A DNA stretch of 64,000 bases from Nonlabens arenilitoris (GCF_002954765.1 NZ_MTPW01000001.1:2121501-2185500), one strand, 5' to 3'; positions 7,905-16,488 are shown, counted from the first letter of the stretch. The notes: a model not told the origin generated them from the letters alone. Numbers and translations are program-made.

Positions 7905-8708
7905 ATGAAACAACCAATAAAAGAACTAAATCCACAATTCCTAGAGTCCAAGGAAAACAAACAACACCTGATCGACTATCTTCTAGGTGTGGCAGATAAT
8001 TATTTAATCTTAGGACAGCGTCTAGGCGAACTTTGTGGTCATGGACCTAATCTAGAGCCAGATATAGCATTGACTAATATTTCGCTAGATATGTTAGGGC
8101 AAGTGCGTAGTTTTTACCAATATATCGCACAGTTGAAAGGTGATAAAACCACTGAGGATGATATTGCTTTCTTAAGAAAAGAGCGTGAGTATAAGAATGT
8201 ATTATTGGTGGAACAACCTAATACAGATTTTGGATACGTGATTGTACGTCAGTTTTTCTTTGATGTCTATAACAGAATGTTTTTAGGAGCTTTACAACAA
8301 AGTGCTGATGAAACGCTTAGAGCTCTTGCTTTTAAAGGAATCAAAGAAGCAAGTTATCATGAGCGTTTTTCAGGAGATTGGTTAAAACGATTAGGTGATG
8401 GTACTGAAGAAAGTCATCAGCGAGTGCAACAAGCAGTAAATGACCTTTGGGTTTATACAGATGAGCTGTTTCACACCACTAAGGCAGATGATGCTATGAT
8501 AGCTGCTGGTGTAGCGCCAGACATGTTGCAATTAAGAGAATATTACTATGAAAAAGTAGAAGATTTACTTACTACAGCGACATTAAAAATTCCAGAAGTA
8601 GAATACTTCCAAAAAGGTGGTAAAGAAGGATTACATAGCGAGCACATGGGTTATATCCTTGCAGATATGCAGTATATGCAGAGGACTTATCCAGATAGTA
8701 AGTGGTAA
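7905..8708 (+). CDS. paaC: Phenylacetyl-CoA epoxidase structural subunit PaaC
   Basis: This 267-residue protein is the ferritin-like structural partner of PaaA, slightly longer than the usual 250. Segments LGQRLGELCGHGPNLEPDIALTNISLDMLGQ, FRQFFFDVYN-like helices and the EASYHERFSGDW segment are typical of PaaC. It pairs with PaaA in the epoxidase core. It starts shortly after the right arm of cassette 1 and stops just before the left arm of cassette 2. Confidence 0.95.
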   Translation: MKQPIKELNPQFLESKENKQHLIDYLLGVADNYLILGQRLGELCGHGPNLEPDIALTNISLDMLGQVRSFYQYIAQLKGDKTTEDDIAFLRKEREYKNVLLVEQPNTDFGYVIVRQFFFDVYNRMFLGALQQSADETLRALAFKGIKEASYHERFSGDWLKRLGDGTEESHQRVQQAVNDLWVYTDELFHTTKADDAMIAAGVAPDMLQLREYYYEKVEDLLTTATLKIPEVEYFQKGGKEGLHSEHMGYILADMQYMQRTYPDSKW

Positions 8709-8710
8709 TC

Positions 8711-9178
8711 TTTGAATTTGAATTTGAACTTGAATTCGAACTCGAATTTGAAGTAACTCGAAATTTTAAATTATTAAGATGTCTTATCAAGACTTAGCAG
8801 AAAGATTAGAGGATTTTGCGGCGGCAATTATTAAATTGTATATCAAAATGCCTACTTCTTATGCTGGTCAATATCTTGCTCAGCAAATTATTCGTTCTTC
8901 ATGTTCATCGGCTCTCAATTATGGAGAAGCTCTAGGCGCAGGTACTTCTAAAGATCGAATCAATAAACTACGTATTTCTTTAAAGGAACTACGTGAAAGT
9001 TTGAGGAATTTAAACATTCAAAGGAAAGCAGATCTAATCAGCGTGGATGATTGTAAAGATCTGGTAAAAGAAAATGATGAATTAATAAGAATTATAGTAA
9101 CTCTAATTAAAATTCAAATGAATAATTTATCAAATTTAAATTCGAGTTCAGATTCAAGTTCGAGTTCAACTTCTTCAA
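8711..9178 (+). mobile_element. Four-helix-bundle cassette 2, fused into paaD
   Basis: The left arm (8711-8766) consists of GAATTTGAACTT-type hexamers. The right arm (about 9131-9178) is its imperfect reverse complement; over a 33-base core about 28 positions pair. The right arm is read in frame as a Ser/Asn-rich linker and ends two bases before the ATG of paaD at 9181. Confidence 0.65.
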
Positions 9179-9684
9179 GTATGGCAGATCAAATATTCGA
9201 ATCTTTACCAAAAGAGATTCTTGCCATTCTAGAAGAAGTTGCCGATCCTGAAATACCTGTATTAAACGTCGTAGATCTAGGTGTAATAAGAGAAGTTTTA
9301 GTTGAAGGAAAAGAAATCACCATAAAACTCACACCTACTTATAGCGGCTGTCCAGCGATGGATGTTATAGGCGATGATCTAGAGCGAGCATTTGCAGTTC
9401 ACGGTTACACAACTCACATACAATTAATTATGAGTCCGCCGTGGACAACTGACTGGATTACCGAACGTGGTCGTAAAGCGCTAGAAGAATACGGTATTGC
9501 TGCACCACTAGAAGAAACTGCCGATAAAGATGTACTTCTTAACGATAAGAAACTGGTAAAATGTACCAATTGTGGCTCAAAGAATACGAAGCTGGTCAGT
9601 CAGTTTGGTTCTACAGCGTGTAAAGCAATGTTTCAATGTGAGGACTGTCTAGAGCCTTTTGATTACTTTAAGTGTTTGAAATAA
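8779..9684 (+). CDS. paaD: Four-helix-bundle protein fused to PaaD (FeS-assembly-like protein of the epoxidase)
   Basis: One frame encodes 301 residues. Residues 1 to about 113 are a four-helix-bundle protein related to cassette 1. Residues about 114-134 are a Ser/Asn-rich linker translated from the repeat arm. Residues 135-301 are a full-length PaaD: a DUF59/MIP18-like domain (EEVADPEIPVLNVVDLGVIREV, YSGCPAMDVI) and a C-terminal zinc-ribbon (CTNCG ... CEDC). PaaD is needed for a working epoxidase, probably for iron-sulfur supply. The ATG at 9181 would give a 167-residue PaaD on its own, the normal length, so both a fusion and a separate PaaD are possible. Confidence 0.85.
   Translation: MSYQDLAERLEDFAAAIIKLYIKMPTSYAGQYLAQQIIRSSCSSALNYGEALGAGTSKDRINKLRISLKELRESLRNLNIQRKADLISVDDCKDLVKENDELIRIIVTLIKIQMNNLSNLNSSSDSSSSSTSSSMADQIFESLPKEILAILEEVADPEIPVLNVVDLGVIREVLVEGKEITIKLTPTYSGCPAMDVIGDDLERAFAVHGYTTHIQLIMSPPWTTDWITERGRKALEEYGIAAPLEETADKDVLLNDKKLVKCTNCGSKNTKLVSQFGSTACKAMFQCEDCLEPFDYFKCLK
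9181..9684 (+). other. paaD: Alternative stand-alone PaaD frame (internal ATG)
   Basis: Starting at ATG 9181 the product is 167 residues beginning MADQIFESLP, which is the expected length and start of PaaD. Homology favours this as the ancestral start. The sequence alone does not show which start is used. Confidence 0.6.
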
Positions 9685-9687
9685 GAA

Positions 9688-9703
9688 CGCTTTCGCGAAA
9701 GCG
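9688..9703. repeat. CGCTTTCGCGAAAGCG palindrome, exact
   Basis: Exact copy four bases after the paaD stop codon. Confidence 0.9.
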
Positions 9704-9745
9704 TAACAACCACTATCTTTAAATAAATTTTTAAAACTAAAATAT

Positions 9746-9768
9746 CAGTCTGAGCTTGTCGAAGACGA
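9746..9768 (+). repeat. CAGTCTGAGCTTGTCGAAGAC repeat
   Basis: A 23-base segment identical to 22861-22883. It has the core CTGAGCTTGTCGAAG and lies just before the paaG start. GTCT and AGAC at its ends are complementary. Confidence 0.8.
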
Positions 9769-9788
9769 TATTTAATATACATCATTTA

Positions 9789-10571
9789 ATGTCAGATTCT
9801 ATCTTGCTACAAGTCAATAACGGCGTTGCAACCATAACTTTAAATAGACCACAAGTATTCAATTCCTTTAACCGCGAGATGGCATTTGCCTTGCAGGACG
9901 CACTCGATCAATGTGCTTCAAACGATGAAGTGAGAGCTGTGATGATTATAGGAGAAGGAAAAGCCTTTTGTGCCGGTCAGGACATTCAAGAAATCACAAA
10001 TCCAGATTTGAATCCAGGTTTTAAAGCGATTCTAGACGATCATTATAATCCTATAGTTTTAAAAATTAGAAACCTTGAAAAACCAGTTGTTGCTGCAGTA
10101 AATGGAGTAGCCGCTGGTGCCGGAGCAAATATCGCCTTGTGTTGTGATGTGGTTATTGCTACAGAAGGTGCTGCATTCATTCAGGCATTTTCTAAAATCG
10201 GTCTGATTCCAGATAGTGCGGGAACCTTCTTTTTACCTAGACTCATCGGTTTTGGTAAAGCAAGTGCCGCGATGATGCTGGCTGATAAAATTACAGCACC
10301 AGAAGCTGACCAAATGGGAATGATCTATAAAGCCATTCCTGACGCAGATTTTATTGAAACAGCTCAAAAGACCGCTCAAAAACTAGCAGCATTACCTACA
10401 GTAGCGTTAGCTAATACTAAAAAAGCACTCAATCAATCATTTTACAATACGGTAGAAGAGCAACTAGTTCTAGAGTCAAAACTACAAATAGAAAGCGCAT
10501 CCACAGAAGATTATGCTGAAGGTGTGTCGAGTTTTATGGAGAAACGTAAACCTGTTTTTAAAGGAAAATAG
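9789..10571 (+). CDS. paaG: 1,2-epoxyphenylacetyl-CoA isomerase PaaG (enoyl-CoA hydratase/isomerase family)
   Basis: This crotonase-fold protein converts the ring epoxide to the seven-membered oxepin-CoA. The oxyanion-hole segments FCAGQDIQEI and AAVNGVAAGAGANIALCCD are present, and the second site reads KIGLIPDSAGTFFLPRLIG, where Asp replaces the hydratase Glu as in known PaaG. The ATG at 9789 is chosen, giving 260 residues against a usual 262. The in-frame sequence upstream would be translated from the CTGAGCTTGTCGAAG repeat. It is the last + strand gene before the opposed SulP gene. Confidence 0.9.
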   Translation: MSDSILLQVNNGVATITLNRPQVFNSFNREMAFALQDALDQCASNDEVRAVMIIGEGKAFCAGQDIQEITNPDLNPGFKAILDDHYNPIVLKIRNLEKPVVAAVNGVAAGAGANIALCCDVVIATEGAAFIQAFSKIGLIPDSAGTFFLPRLIGFGKASAAMMLADKITAPEADQMGMIYKAIPDADFIETAQKTAQKLAALPTVALANTKKALNQSFYNTVEEQLVLESKLQIESASTEDYAEGVSSFMEKRKPVFKGK

Positions 10572-10579
10572 AACAGTTT

Positions 10580-12235
10580 TTATAATTTAAAATAATTTTT
10601 TAAGTACTCAAAGGCTTCTTCTATAGTTGCAAAAGTCTCAGATTCACTTACTAAATCTGGTATGATATCAATCGATTCTAATTTATCTTTAGGTTGTTCT
10701 TGTAAACCGGTAAGAACTACTCTTACACCACGTTTTTCTAAGTCTAGAACAGCATTTTCTAAAGCATACAAACCAGATTGATCTATGTATGGAACTCGAT
10801 CTAGACGAATTATCAACGCTTTTACTTCTGGAGAAAGAGCTTTAATAGTTTCTTGAAAGTGTGACGTGAAACCGAAGAACAATGGTCCATAGAGGTGCTT
10901 TATATAAATTTGATCCTTAAAAGTATCATATAACTCTTGCTCGTCTTTCCAAGGTTGTTCACCGTCAAATCCTGCAAGAGTTCCTACTTCTAGTCCTTTT
11001 TCTCCTAGATCGCTTGCGCGTTTCATAAATAGTAAGGATGCCAGTATCACTCCGATTCCTACCGCTTGTATGAGACTACCAAATGTGGTCATCAACAGTA
11101 CGATAATTAAAACCACTGCATCTGCACGCGGTACCGCAAGTAAATGCTTCAATCCTTTTGTATCTATAATTTTAAAACCGATAGGAATCAAAATTCCGGC
11201 AAGAACAGCTAGTGGAATATGCGCTGCAAGACCACTCAAACCTAGTAAAACTGCTGCAAGAAATAATCCATGTAACACACCTGACAAGCGTGTTTTTCCA
11301 CCAGAATTTATATTTACTACTGTTCCTTTTGTAGCTCCAGCACCTGGAATACCACCAAATATCGCAGCAACCATGTTCCCTATTCCTTGACCTATTAATT
11401 CTCTATTGCTATTATGTTTTGTTTTAGTCATATTATCTGCAATGACTGATGTAAGCAAAGAGTCTATAGAACCTAAAACAGCTAGTACTAAGGCATATTC
11501 GGCCACAAGTGCATAGGCACTCGAGTCAATATCTAAAATTCCGTTTAATTTCAAAGAAGGTAATCCAGATGGGATATCGCCTATGATAGGCACTTGCCAC
11601 GGTAAGAAATAAGCAACAACAGAAACAACTATCAACGCCACTAGTGCACTAGGTATTACTTTAGTAATTTTAGGAAATGTATAATAAATGAATACAGTTA
11701 ACGATCCTAATACTAGTGCTTGCCAATTAAAGCCTTCTATTAATAACGGCATGTCACTTAGAACTTTCAATGTGTTTTTAGGGGATACCATTCCAAAAAG
11801 CGGGAATATTTGAAGTAATATAATGATTAAACCTACACCGCTCATAAAACCAGATACCACAGGATAAGGGAAGTATTTAATGTATCCAGCTATGTTGATA
11901 AAGCCAAAAAGCATTTGAATAATCCCACCAGTTAAAAACGTAAGTATGATTATAGGCATCGCGGCTTCTACGCTGCCGGTAAGTTCAATAGCTTTTACCA
12001 CTAAAGCAGCAGATACTACCGTCATAGGTCCAGTAGGTCCACTGGCTTGAGTTGCAGTACCACCAAAGATAGCTGCAAAAATCCCAACTGCGATAGCACC
12101 ATATAGTCCAGCAATAGCTCCTAAACCAGATTGAACACCAAATGCTAGTGCAAGCGGTAGTGCAACAACACCAGCGACTAGACCACCAGTGAGATCACCT
12201 TTTAAATTTTTAGTATCATAAAAAGAAGAAAGCAT
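10580..12235 (-). CDS. SulP-family anion transporter with STAS domain
   Basis: This protein of about 551 residues has the SulP layout: KGDLTGGLVAGVVALPLALAFGVQSGLGAIAGLYGAI at the start, some ten or more membrane segments, and a C-terminal STAS domain (about residues 440-550, with IIRLDRVPYIDQSGLYALENA). SulP proteins carry sulfate, bicarbonate or other anions; the substrate here is open. The ATG at 12235 (MLSSFYDTKN) is chosen; an in-frame start at 12325 adds 30 residues unlike the family. It lies on the opposite strand and breaks the run of paa genes. Confidence 0.9.
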   Translation of the reverse strand: MLSSFYDTKNLKGDLTGGLVAGVVALPLALAFGVQSGLGAIAGLYGAIAVGIFAAIFGGTATQASGPTGPMTVVSAALVVKAIELTGSVEAAMPIIILTFLTGGIIQMLFGFINIAGYIKYFPYPVVSGFMSGVGLIIILLQIFPLFGMVSPKNTLKVLSDMPLLIEGFNWQALVLGSLTVFIYYTFPKITKVIPSALVALIVVSVVAYFLPWQVPIIGDIPSGLPSLKLNGILDIDSSAYALVAEYALVLAVLGSIDSLLTSVIADNMTKTKHNSNRELIGQGIGNMVAAIFGGIPGAGATKGTVVNINSGGKTRLSGVLHGLFLAAVLLGLSGLAAHIPLAVLAGILIPIGFKIIDTKGLKHLLAVPRADAVVLIIVLLMTTFGSLIQAVGIGVILASLLFMKRASDLGEKGLEVGTLAGFDGEQPWKDEQELYDTFKDQIYIKHLYGPLFFGFTSHFQETIKALSPEVKALIIRLDRVPYIDQSGLYALENAVLDLEKRGVRVVLTGLQEQPKDKLESIDIIPDLVSESETFATIEEAFEYLKNYFKL

Positions 12236-12482
12236 AGTACAATGTTTTTTAGTCGGCAAGTTATAAAAGTAACGTAATGCCTTGAGCTTATAAACAAATC
12301 TAGGTCCTATTGCCCAATAGTTCAAAATAATTTAATTGTAAGGGTAAATAATCAATGTGTTTATATTGTGTATCCGGTCAAGACTTATATTTTTATTAGA
12401 TGACTTGACTAAGTAACTTATTATATTTGGTAAGTAAAAGAAACTAAGAATAGCCAAAAATTAATGGTGAATTATTAAATCT
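12236..12482. other. Divergent control region between SulP and paaH
   Basis: No gene is seen. TATATTTG at 12422-12429 fits a Bacteroidota -7 box for paaH, but no TTTG lies at the right distance upstream. The ACTAACA palindrome of the other paa promoters is absent here. Confidence 0.35.
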
Positions 12483-13661
12483 ATGGATATCAATAAAGTA
12501 GGAGTCATAGGAGCAGGAACAATGGGAAGTGGAATTGCTCAAGTAGCTGCCACTGCTGGTTGTAAAGTAAAACTGTTTGATGTTAATCAGGCGCAACTAG
12601 ATAAAGCACAAGCTGCTCTAGAAAAGATAATGAACCGACTTATCGAGAAAGGTAGAATAGATACTGCTGAGAAAAGTCGCATTCAATCTAATATCACTTA
12701 TGTTAGTACGGTAAAGGATCTAGCTGACTCTGATCTAACTATCGAGGCGATTGTTGAGAATCTAGATATTAAGAAAAAGGTGTTTCAAGAACTAGAATCT
12801 CATGTGTCTGACAGCTGTATTATAGCTTCAAACACTTCTAGTCTAAGCATCGCTAGTATTGCAGCATCACTCGATAAACCAGAGCGTTGCATAGGAATTC
12901 ACTTTTTTAATCCAGCGCCATTAATGAAGCTTGTTGAGGTAATTCCTGCCGTACAAACGGCTCAAAATGTTACAGATACTTGTGTGGCTACTATCGAGAA
13001 TTGGAAAAAAGTAGTTGCCGTAGCAAAGGATACTCCAGGTTTCATAGTTAATCGTGTGGCGCGACCATTTTACAGTGAATCGTTGCGTATTTATGAAGAA
13101 GGAATGGCGAGTTTTGCCACAATAGACTATGCCTTGAAAGGACTTGGTTTTAAAATGGGACCTTTTGAATTGATGGATTATATAGGTCACGATGTGAATT
13201 ATGTGGTGACCGAAACTGTTTTTGCTGCCTTCTATTTTGATCCTCGTTACAAGCCATCTTTAACTCAAAAACGATTGATGGAAGCTGGCTGGCTAGGTCG
13301 TAAATCAGGTAGAGGATTTTATGATTATGTAAATGTGGATAGTGAGCACGCTTTCGCGAAAGCGGACCCAGTAAAATCACCTGAACTCATAAAAGAAATT
13401 CAAGATCGTGTACTCGTTATGTTAATCAATGAGGCGGCAGATGCCTTATTTCTAAACATAGCAACGGCACAAGGAATAGATAGCGCGATGACCAAAGGCG
13501 TGAATTATCCAAAAGGATTACTCGCCTGGGCAAACGAAAAAGGAATAGAATGGTGTGTAAACGGACTGGACGCGATGTATGATTTGTACCGAGAAGATCG
13601 CTACAGATGCTCGCCGATTTTACGTAAAATGAATGCTGCTGGAACTAAATTCTCGCTGTAA
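12483..13661 (+). CDS. paaH: 3-hydroxyacyl-CoA dehydrogenase PaaH
   Basis: This 392-residue enzyme oxidises 3-hydroxyadipyl-CoA to 3-oxoadipyl-CoA with NAD. The Rossmann motif GVIGAGTMGSGIAQ is at residues 8-21, the catalytic region IGIHFFNPAPLMKLVEVIP follows, and the C-terminal domain has NRVARPFYSE, GPFELMDYIG and GWLGRKSGRGFYDY. It is shorter than the 475-residue enterobacterial PaaH. Residues 290-294 (AFAKA) are encoded by an exact copy of the recurrent palindrome, just after the GRGFYDY motif. The stop overlaps the start of the DUF1697 gene. Confidence 0.9.
   Translation: MDINKVGVIGAGTMGSGIAQVAATAGCKVKLFDVNQAQLDKAQAALEKIMNRLIEKGRIDTAEKSRIQSNITYVSTVKDLADSDLTIEAIVENLDIKKKVFQELESHVSDSCIIASNTSSLSIASIAASLDKPERCIGIHFFNPAPLMKLVEVIPAVQTAQNVTDTCVATIENWKKVVAVAKDTPGFIVNRVARPFYSESLRIYEEGMASFATIDYALKGLGFKMGPFELMDYIGHDVNYVVTETVFAAFYFDPRYKPSLTQKRLMEAGWLGRKSGRGFYDYVNVDSEHAFAKADPVKSPELIKEIQDRVLVMLINEAADALFLNIATAQGIDSAMTKGVNYPKGLLAWANEKGIEWCVNGLDAMYDLYREDRYRCSPILRKMNAAGTKFSL
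13349..13364. repeat. CGCTTTCGCGAAAGCG palindrome, exact
   Basis: Exact copy inside paaH, read as AFAKA (residues 290-294). Confidence 0.9.
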
Positions 13662-14188
13662 TGAGATATGTTGCTTTATTGCGTGGTGTTAATGTTAGTG
13701 GTAAGAATAAATTACCAATGGCACTTTTAAGAGAAGCTCTTAAAGCAACTCCATTTTGTGACGCGACCACTTATATACAATCTGGTAATATTGTTTTTAA
13801 TGCCGATTTAGATATAACTACTTGTGAGCAGATTATTGCAGATTTATTGAAAGCAGAATTTGATTTAAATGTTCCTGTAATTGTGCGTGAACAATCTGCG
13901 ATTAAAGATATACTAAAAGTAAACCCTTTTGAAACGAGAACTATTGAGAATTCTAAATTCATGAGTTTTGGCTTTTTCGATAAGATTCCAGTTACAGAAA
14001 AGATTGATGAGGTGATGTCATTCTCCACAGAAATCGAAACCTTTAAAATAGTAGATGATGTGATGTATTTCTATTGCGGAGTAGGTTTTGGCAAGACTAA
14101 AATGACTAATGCATGGTTTGAAAAGAAACTAGGTGTGACATCAACAATGCGTAATTATAACACTACAACTAAGTTAGTGAGTCTTTGA
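13661..14188 (+). CDS. DUF1697 family protein
   Basis: This 175-residue protein matches DUF1697 (RYVALLRGVNVSGKNKLPMALLREAL at the start, TYIQSGNIVFNAD, and WFEKKLGVTSTMRNYNT at the end), a widespread cytoplasmic family of unknown function. It starts within the paaH stop codon, so it is probably co-translated, yet it has no known part in phenylacetate breakdown. Its last four codons and stop lie in the left arm of cassette 3. Confidence 0.88.
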   Translation: MRYVALLRGVNVSGKNKLPMALLREALKATPFCDATTYIQSGNIVFNADLDITTCEQIIADLLKAEFDLNVPVIVREQSAIKDILKVNPFETRTIENSKFMSFGFFDKIPVTEKIDEVMSFSTEIETFKIVDDVMYFYCGVGFGKTKMTNAWFEKKLGVTSTMRNYNTTTKLVSL

Positions 14189-14224
14189 GTCTGTTAGTTA
14201 TAAAGTTAGTTTAATAATGCAATT

Positions 14225-14596
14225 ATGTTTGAAAGTAAGTATCATTTTAAATTTGAAGATCTGATTGTTTATCAAAAGGCTATGGCTTTTGGTGAAAAGA
14301 TAAATGTTTTATCAGAGAGTTTTCCCAAAAAAGAACTTTATAGATTGTCTTCTCAATATGCAAGAGCAGCTGATTCTATCGCTGCAAATATTTCTGAGGG
14401 ATATGGAAGTACAGATGCAAATTTTAATAGATATTTAAAAATGGCTTGGGATAGTAGTCACGAGTGTGTAACTTGGAATTCTAAGGCGTTTCTAAGGCAG
14501 TATATCACACACGATACTTTTGAAGCTAATAGAAAAGATTTAACCGAAATTGGTAAAATGATATCATCGTTAAGGCGAAGTCTTAAAAATAAGTAA
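14225..14596 (+). CDS. Four-helix-bundle protein, S23/IVP family (cassette 3)
   Basis: This 123-residue protein begins FESKYHFKFEDLIVYQKAM, the classic start of the 23S rRNA intervening-sequence protein family, and continues with AADSIAANISEG and FNRYLKMAWDSSHECVTWN. By eye it is about three quarters identical to the protein at 20426 and only distantly like those at 7511 and 8779, so the window holds two sub-families with two members each. No function can be assigned beyond the fold. Confidence 0.9.
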   Translation: MFESKYHFKFEDLIVYQKAMAFGEKINVLSESFPKKELYRLSSQYARAADSIAANISEGYGSTDANFNRYLKMAWDSSHECVTWNSKAFLRQYITHDTFEANRKDLTEIGKMISSLRRSLKNK

Positions 14597-14604
14597 GACA
14601 TTTA

Positions 14605-14660
14605 CTCACCAACTCACCAACTCACCAACTCACCAACTCACCAACTCACCAACTCACCAA
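14605..14660 (+). repeat. Seven perfect tandem copies of CTCACCAA
   Basis: Seven identical 8-base units in the right arm of cassette 3, directly before the paaI start codon. The partner arm has diverged, which suggests recent expansion by slippage. Confidence 0.95.
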
Positions 14661-14664
14661 CTAA

Positions 14665-15081
14665 ATGACTCAAAAACTTAAAGGAACTGATATTCCAGCA
14701 AAAATGCTTTCACTTGATCCATATTCTACATGGTTAGGTATTGAAATCCTTTCTGTAGAAATAGGTTGTGTAAAGTTAGGAATGACCATAAGACCAGAAA
14801 TGTTGAATAGTATGGGAAAAGCACATGGTGGGATTACTTACTCGCTGGCAGATACTGCTTTTGGTTTTTCATCCAACACGCACGGTAAATTTGCTGTATC
14901 CATAGAAACAAGCATCAACCACATAGAAGCATTAGAAGAAGGCGACTACATTACAGCAGAATGTACCCTAGACAAAACCAAAACCAAAGTAGGTTTTAAC
15001 ATCGTTGAGGTAAAAAAAGGCGATGAGTTGGTGGCACTTTTTAAAGGAGTGGTTTATAGGACTAATAAGGATTGGGAATAA
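14665..15081 (+). CDS. paaI: Hotdog-fold thioesterase PaaI
   Basis: This 138-residue hotdog thioesterase has the PaaI motif GKAHGGITYSLADTAFGF with the catalytic Asp in the long helix, and family length. PaaI hydrolyses dead-end CoA esters of the pathway and frees CoA. The ATG comes three bases after the CTCACCAA array, so translation starts in the lee of a potential RNA stem. Confidence 0.92.
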   Translation: MTQKLKGTDIPAKMLSLDPYSTWLGIEILSVEIGCVKLGMTIRPEMLNSMGKAHGGITYSLADTAFGFSSNTHGKFAVSIETSINHIEALEEGDYITAECTLDKTKTKVGFNIVEVKKGDELVALFKGVVYRTNKDWE

Positions 15082-15109
15082 AAAAATATAAAAACTAAAA
15101 ATTAATATT

Positions 15110-16321
15110 TTGAAAAACACATATATAATCGACGGTGTTCGTACACCCATAGGAAATTACAAAGGAACATTATCTACCATAAGACCAGATGATCTTGCGG
15201 CACATGTTATAAAAACTGTAGTAAAGCGTAATCCAAATATCCCAAAAGACGCCTATGCCGATGTGATCATGGGCTGTGCTAACCAGGCAGGAGAAGATAA
15301 CCGTAATGTAGCACGTATGGCAGCATTACTCGCTGGTTTACCAGTTACAGTTCCAGGAGAAACGGTCAACAGACTGTGTAGTAGTGGATTAAGTGCTATT
15401 GTGCATGCACATAGAGCAATACAAACTGGTGATGGAGATGTTTTTATTTCTGGTGGAGTAGAGAATATGACTCGTGGACCATTAGTAATTGCAAAACCTA
15501 GTAGCGCCTTTGGTACCGATTCTAAGATGTACGATTCTAGTTTTGGTTGGCGTTTTGTCAATCACAAAATGGCCGAAATGTACGGTGTAGACGGAATGGG
15601 AAACACTGCTGAAAACCTTGTAGAGAAATTTACAATCTCTCGAGAAGATCAAGATGCATTTGCAGCGTGGTCCCAACAAAAAGCGACAGCAGCTCAACAA
15701 TCAGGAAGATTGGCTAAAGAAATAGTAGCTGTAGAAATTCCACAACGTAAAAAAGATCCTATCATCTTTAAAGATGACGAGTTCATCAAACCGACTACAA
15801 CTAAAGAAGTTCTAGCAAAACTACGTCCAGCCTTTAAAAAAGACGGTGGTTCTGTTACTGCGGGAAATTCCAGCGGTTTAAATGATGGTGCCGCTGCAAC
15901 GATTATTGCCAGTGAAGATGCTGTAAAGAAATATAACTTAAAGCCTATGGCTAGAGTGGTGAGTAGTGCGGTAGTTGGAGTAGAGCCACGCATTATGGGA
16001 ATAGGTCCAGTTACAGCGAGTAATAAAGCATTAGAAAAGGCAGGTTTAACGCTAGCTGATATGGATGTGATAGAATTGAATGAAGCATTTGCATCACAAG
16101 CACTAGCTTGCACCAGAGCTTGGGGACTTGCAGATGATGATCCAAGACTTAATCCGAATGGTGGATCTATCGCGATAGGGCATCCACTAGGTGTGACTGG
16201 AACTAGATTAGCTTATAGTGCTGCATTAGAACTTCAATTAACTAATAAGAAATATGCCTTAATAACTATGTGCGTAGGAGTAGGGCAAGGGTATGCGATG
16301 GTGATTGAGAATGTTAGTTAG
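15110..16321 (+). CDS. paaJ: 3-oxoadipyl-CoA/3-oxo-5,6-dehydrosuberyl-CoA thiolase PaaJ
   Basis: This 403-residue thiolase has the nucleophile Cys90 in NRLCSSGLSAI, the His in NEAFA/GHPLGVTG segments and the second Cys in MCVGVGQG. It carries out both thiolytic steps of the pathway, giving acetyl-CoA and succinyl-CoA. The start is TTG at 15110 (MKNTYIIDGVRTPIG), since no ATG fits the conserved N-terminus. It ends a transcription unit: a hairpin terminator follows at 16346. Confidence 0.92.
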   Translation: MKNTYIIDGVRTPIGNYKGTLSTIRPDDLAAHVIKTVVKRNPNIPKDAYADVIMGCANQAGEDNRNVARMAALLAGLPVTVPGETVNRLCSSGLSAIVHAHRAIQTGDGDVFISGGVENMTRGPLVIAKPSSAFGTDSKMYDSSFGWRFVNHKMAEMYGVDGMGNTAENLVEKFTISREDQDAFAAWSQQKATAAQQSGRLAKEIVAVEIPQRKKDPIIFKDDEFIKPTTTKEVLAKLRPAFKKDGGSVTAGNSSGLNDGAAATIIASEDAVKKYNLKPMARVVSSAVVGVEPRIMGIGPVTASNKALEKAGLTLADMDVIELNEAFASQALACTRAWGLADDDPRLNPNGGSIAIGHPLGVTGTRLAYSAALELQLTNKKYALITMCVGVGQGYAMVIENVS

Positions 16322-16345
16322 AACAATCTCCTAAATTAAACTTAT

Positions 16346-16383
16346 AAGTCTCTAAATCTTTATTGGATTTAGAGACTTTTTAT
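16346..16383 (+). terminator. Hairpin terminator after paaJ
   Basis: AAGTCTCTAAATC (16346-16358) pairs with GATTTAGAGACTT (16366-16378) and runs into a T-rich tail. Confidence 0.85.
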
Positions 16384-16413
16384 TTAGAGCAAAAATATTA
16401 CTATTTTACTTTA

Positions 16414-16429
16414 ACTAACAACTGTTAGT
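16414..16429 (+). promoter_or_regulatory. Candidate operator before paaZ
   Basis: ACTAACA-AC-TGTTAGT is a perfect 7+2+7 palindrome of the same type as before paaE and the E2 gene. All three have a TTTT run shortly upstream and a TAG-TTT-like sequence overlapping the right half. A weaker -7-like box, TATTTTCG, follows near 16448. Confidence 0.75.
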
Positions 16430-16472
16430 CTTTCCACTCACTTTTTGTATTTTCGTAGGCATATAAGTGTTA

Positions 16473-16488
16473 CGCTTTCGCGGAAGCG
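16473..16488. repeat. CGCTTTCGCGAAAGCG palindrome, one change
   Basis: Copy with G for A at the eleventh base, 27 bases before the paaZ ATG, where it would form a hairpin in the leader. Confidence 0.85.

Larger units (their letters stand above)
14170..14662 (+). mobile_element. Four-helix-bundle cassette 3 between the DUF1697 gene and paaI
   Basis: The left arm (14170-14214, GTTAGTGAGTCTTTGAGT type) is complementary to the right arm (about 14603-14662). The right arm contains seven perfect copies of the 8-mer CTCACCAA (14605-14660). The left arm runs over the DUF1697 stop codon, and the right arm ends three bases before the paaI ATG. The unit matches the ORF-less repeat at 3863-3997. Confidence 0.7.

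Noticed and set aside
12236..12325. Extended SulP start at 12325
   Set aside because: The 30 extra residues do not look like the family, and the ATG at 12235 gives the normal N-terminus.
14225..14596. Ribosomal RNA with an intervening sequence
   Set aside because: The flanking sequence encodes proteins (DUF1697, PaaI) and shows no 16S or 23S rRNA segment; no tRNA was recognised either.
14605..14660. Regular 8-base repeats as a CRISPR array
   Set aside because: Units are 8 bases with no spacers and no cas genes lie nearby; they form one arm of an inverted repeat.
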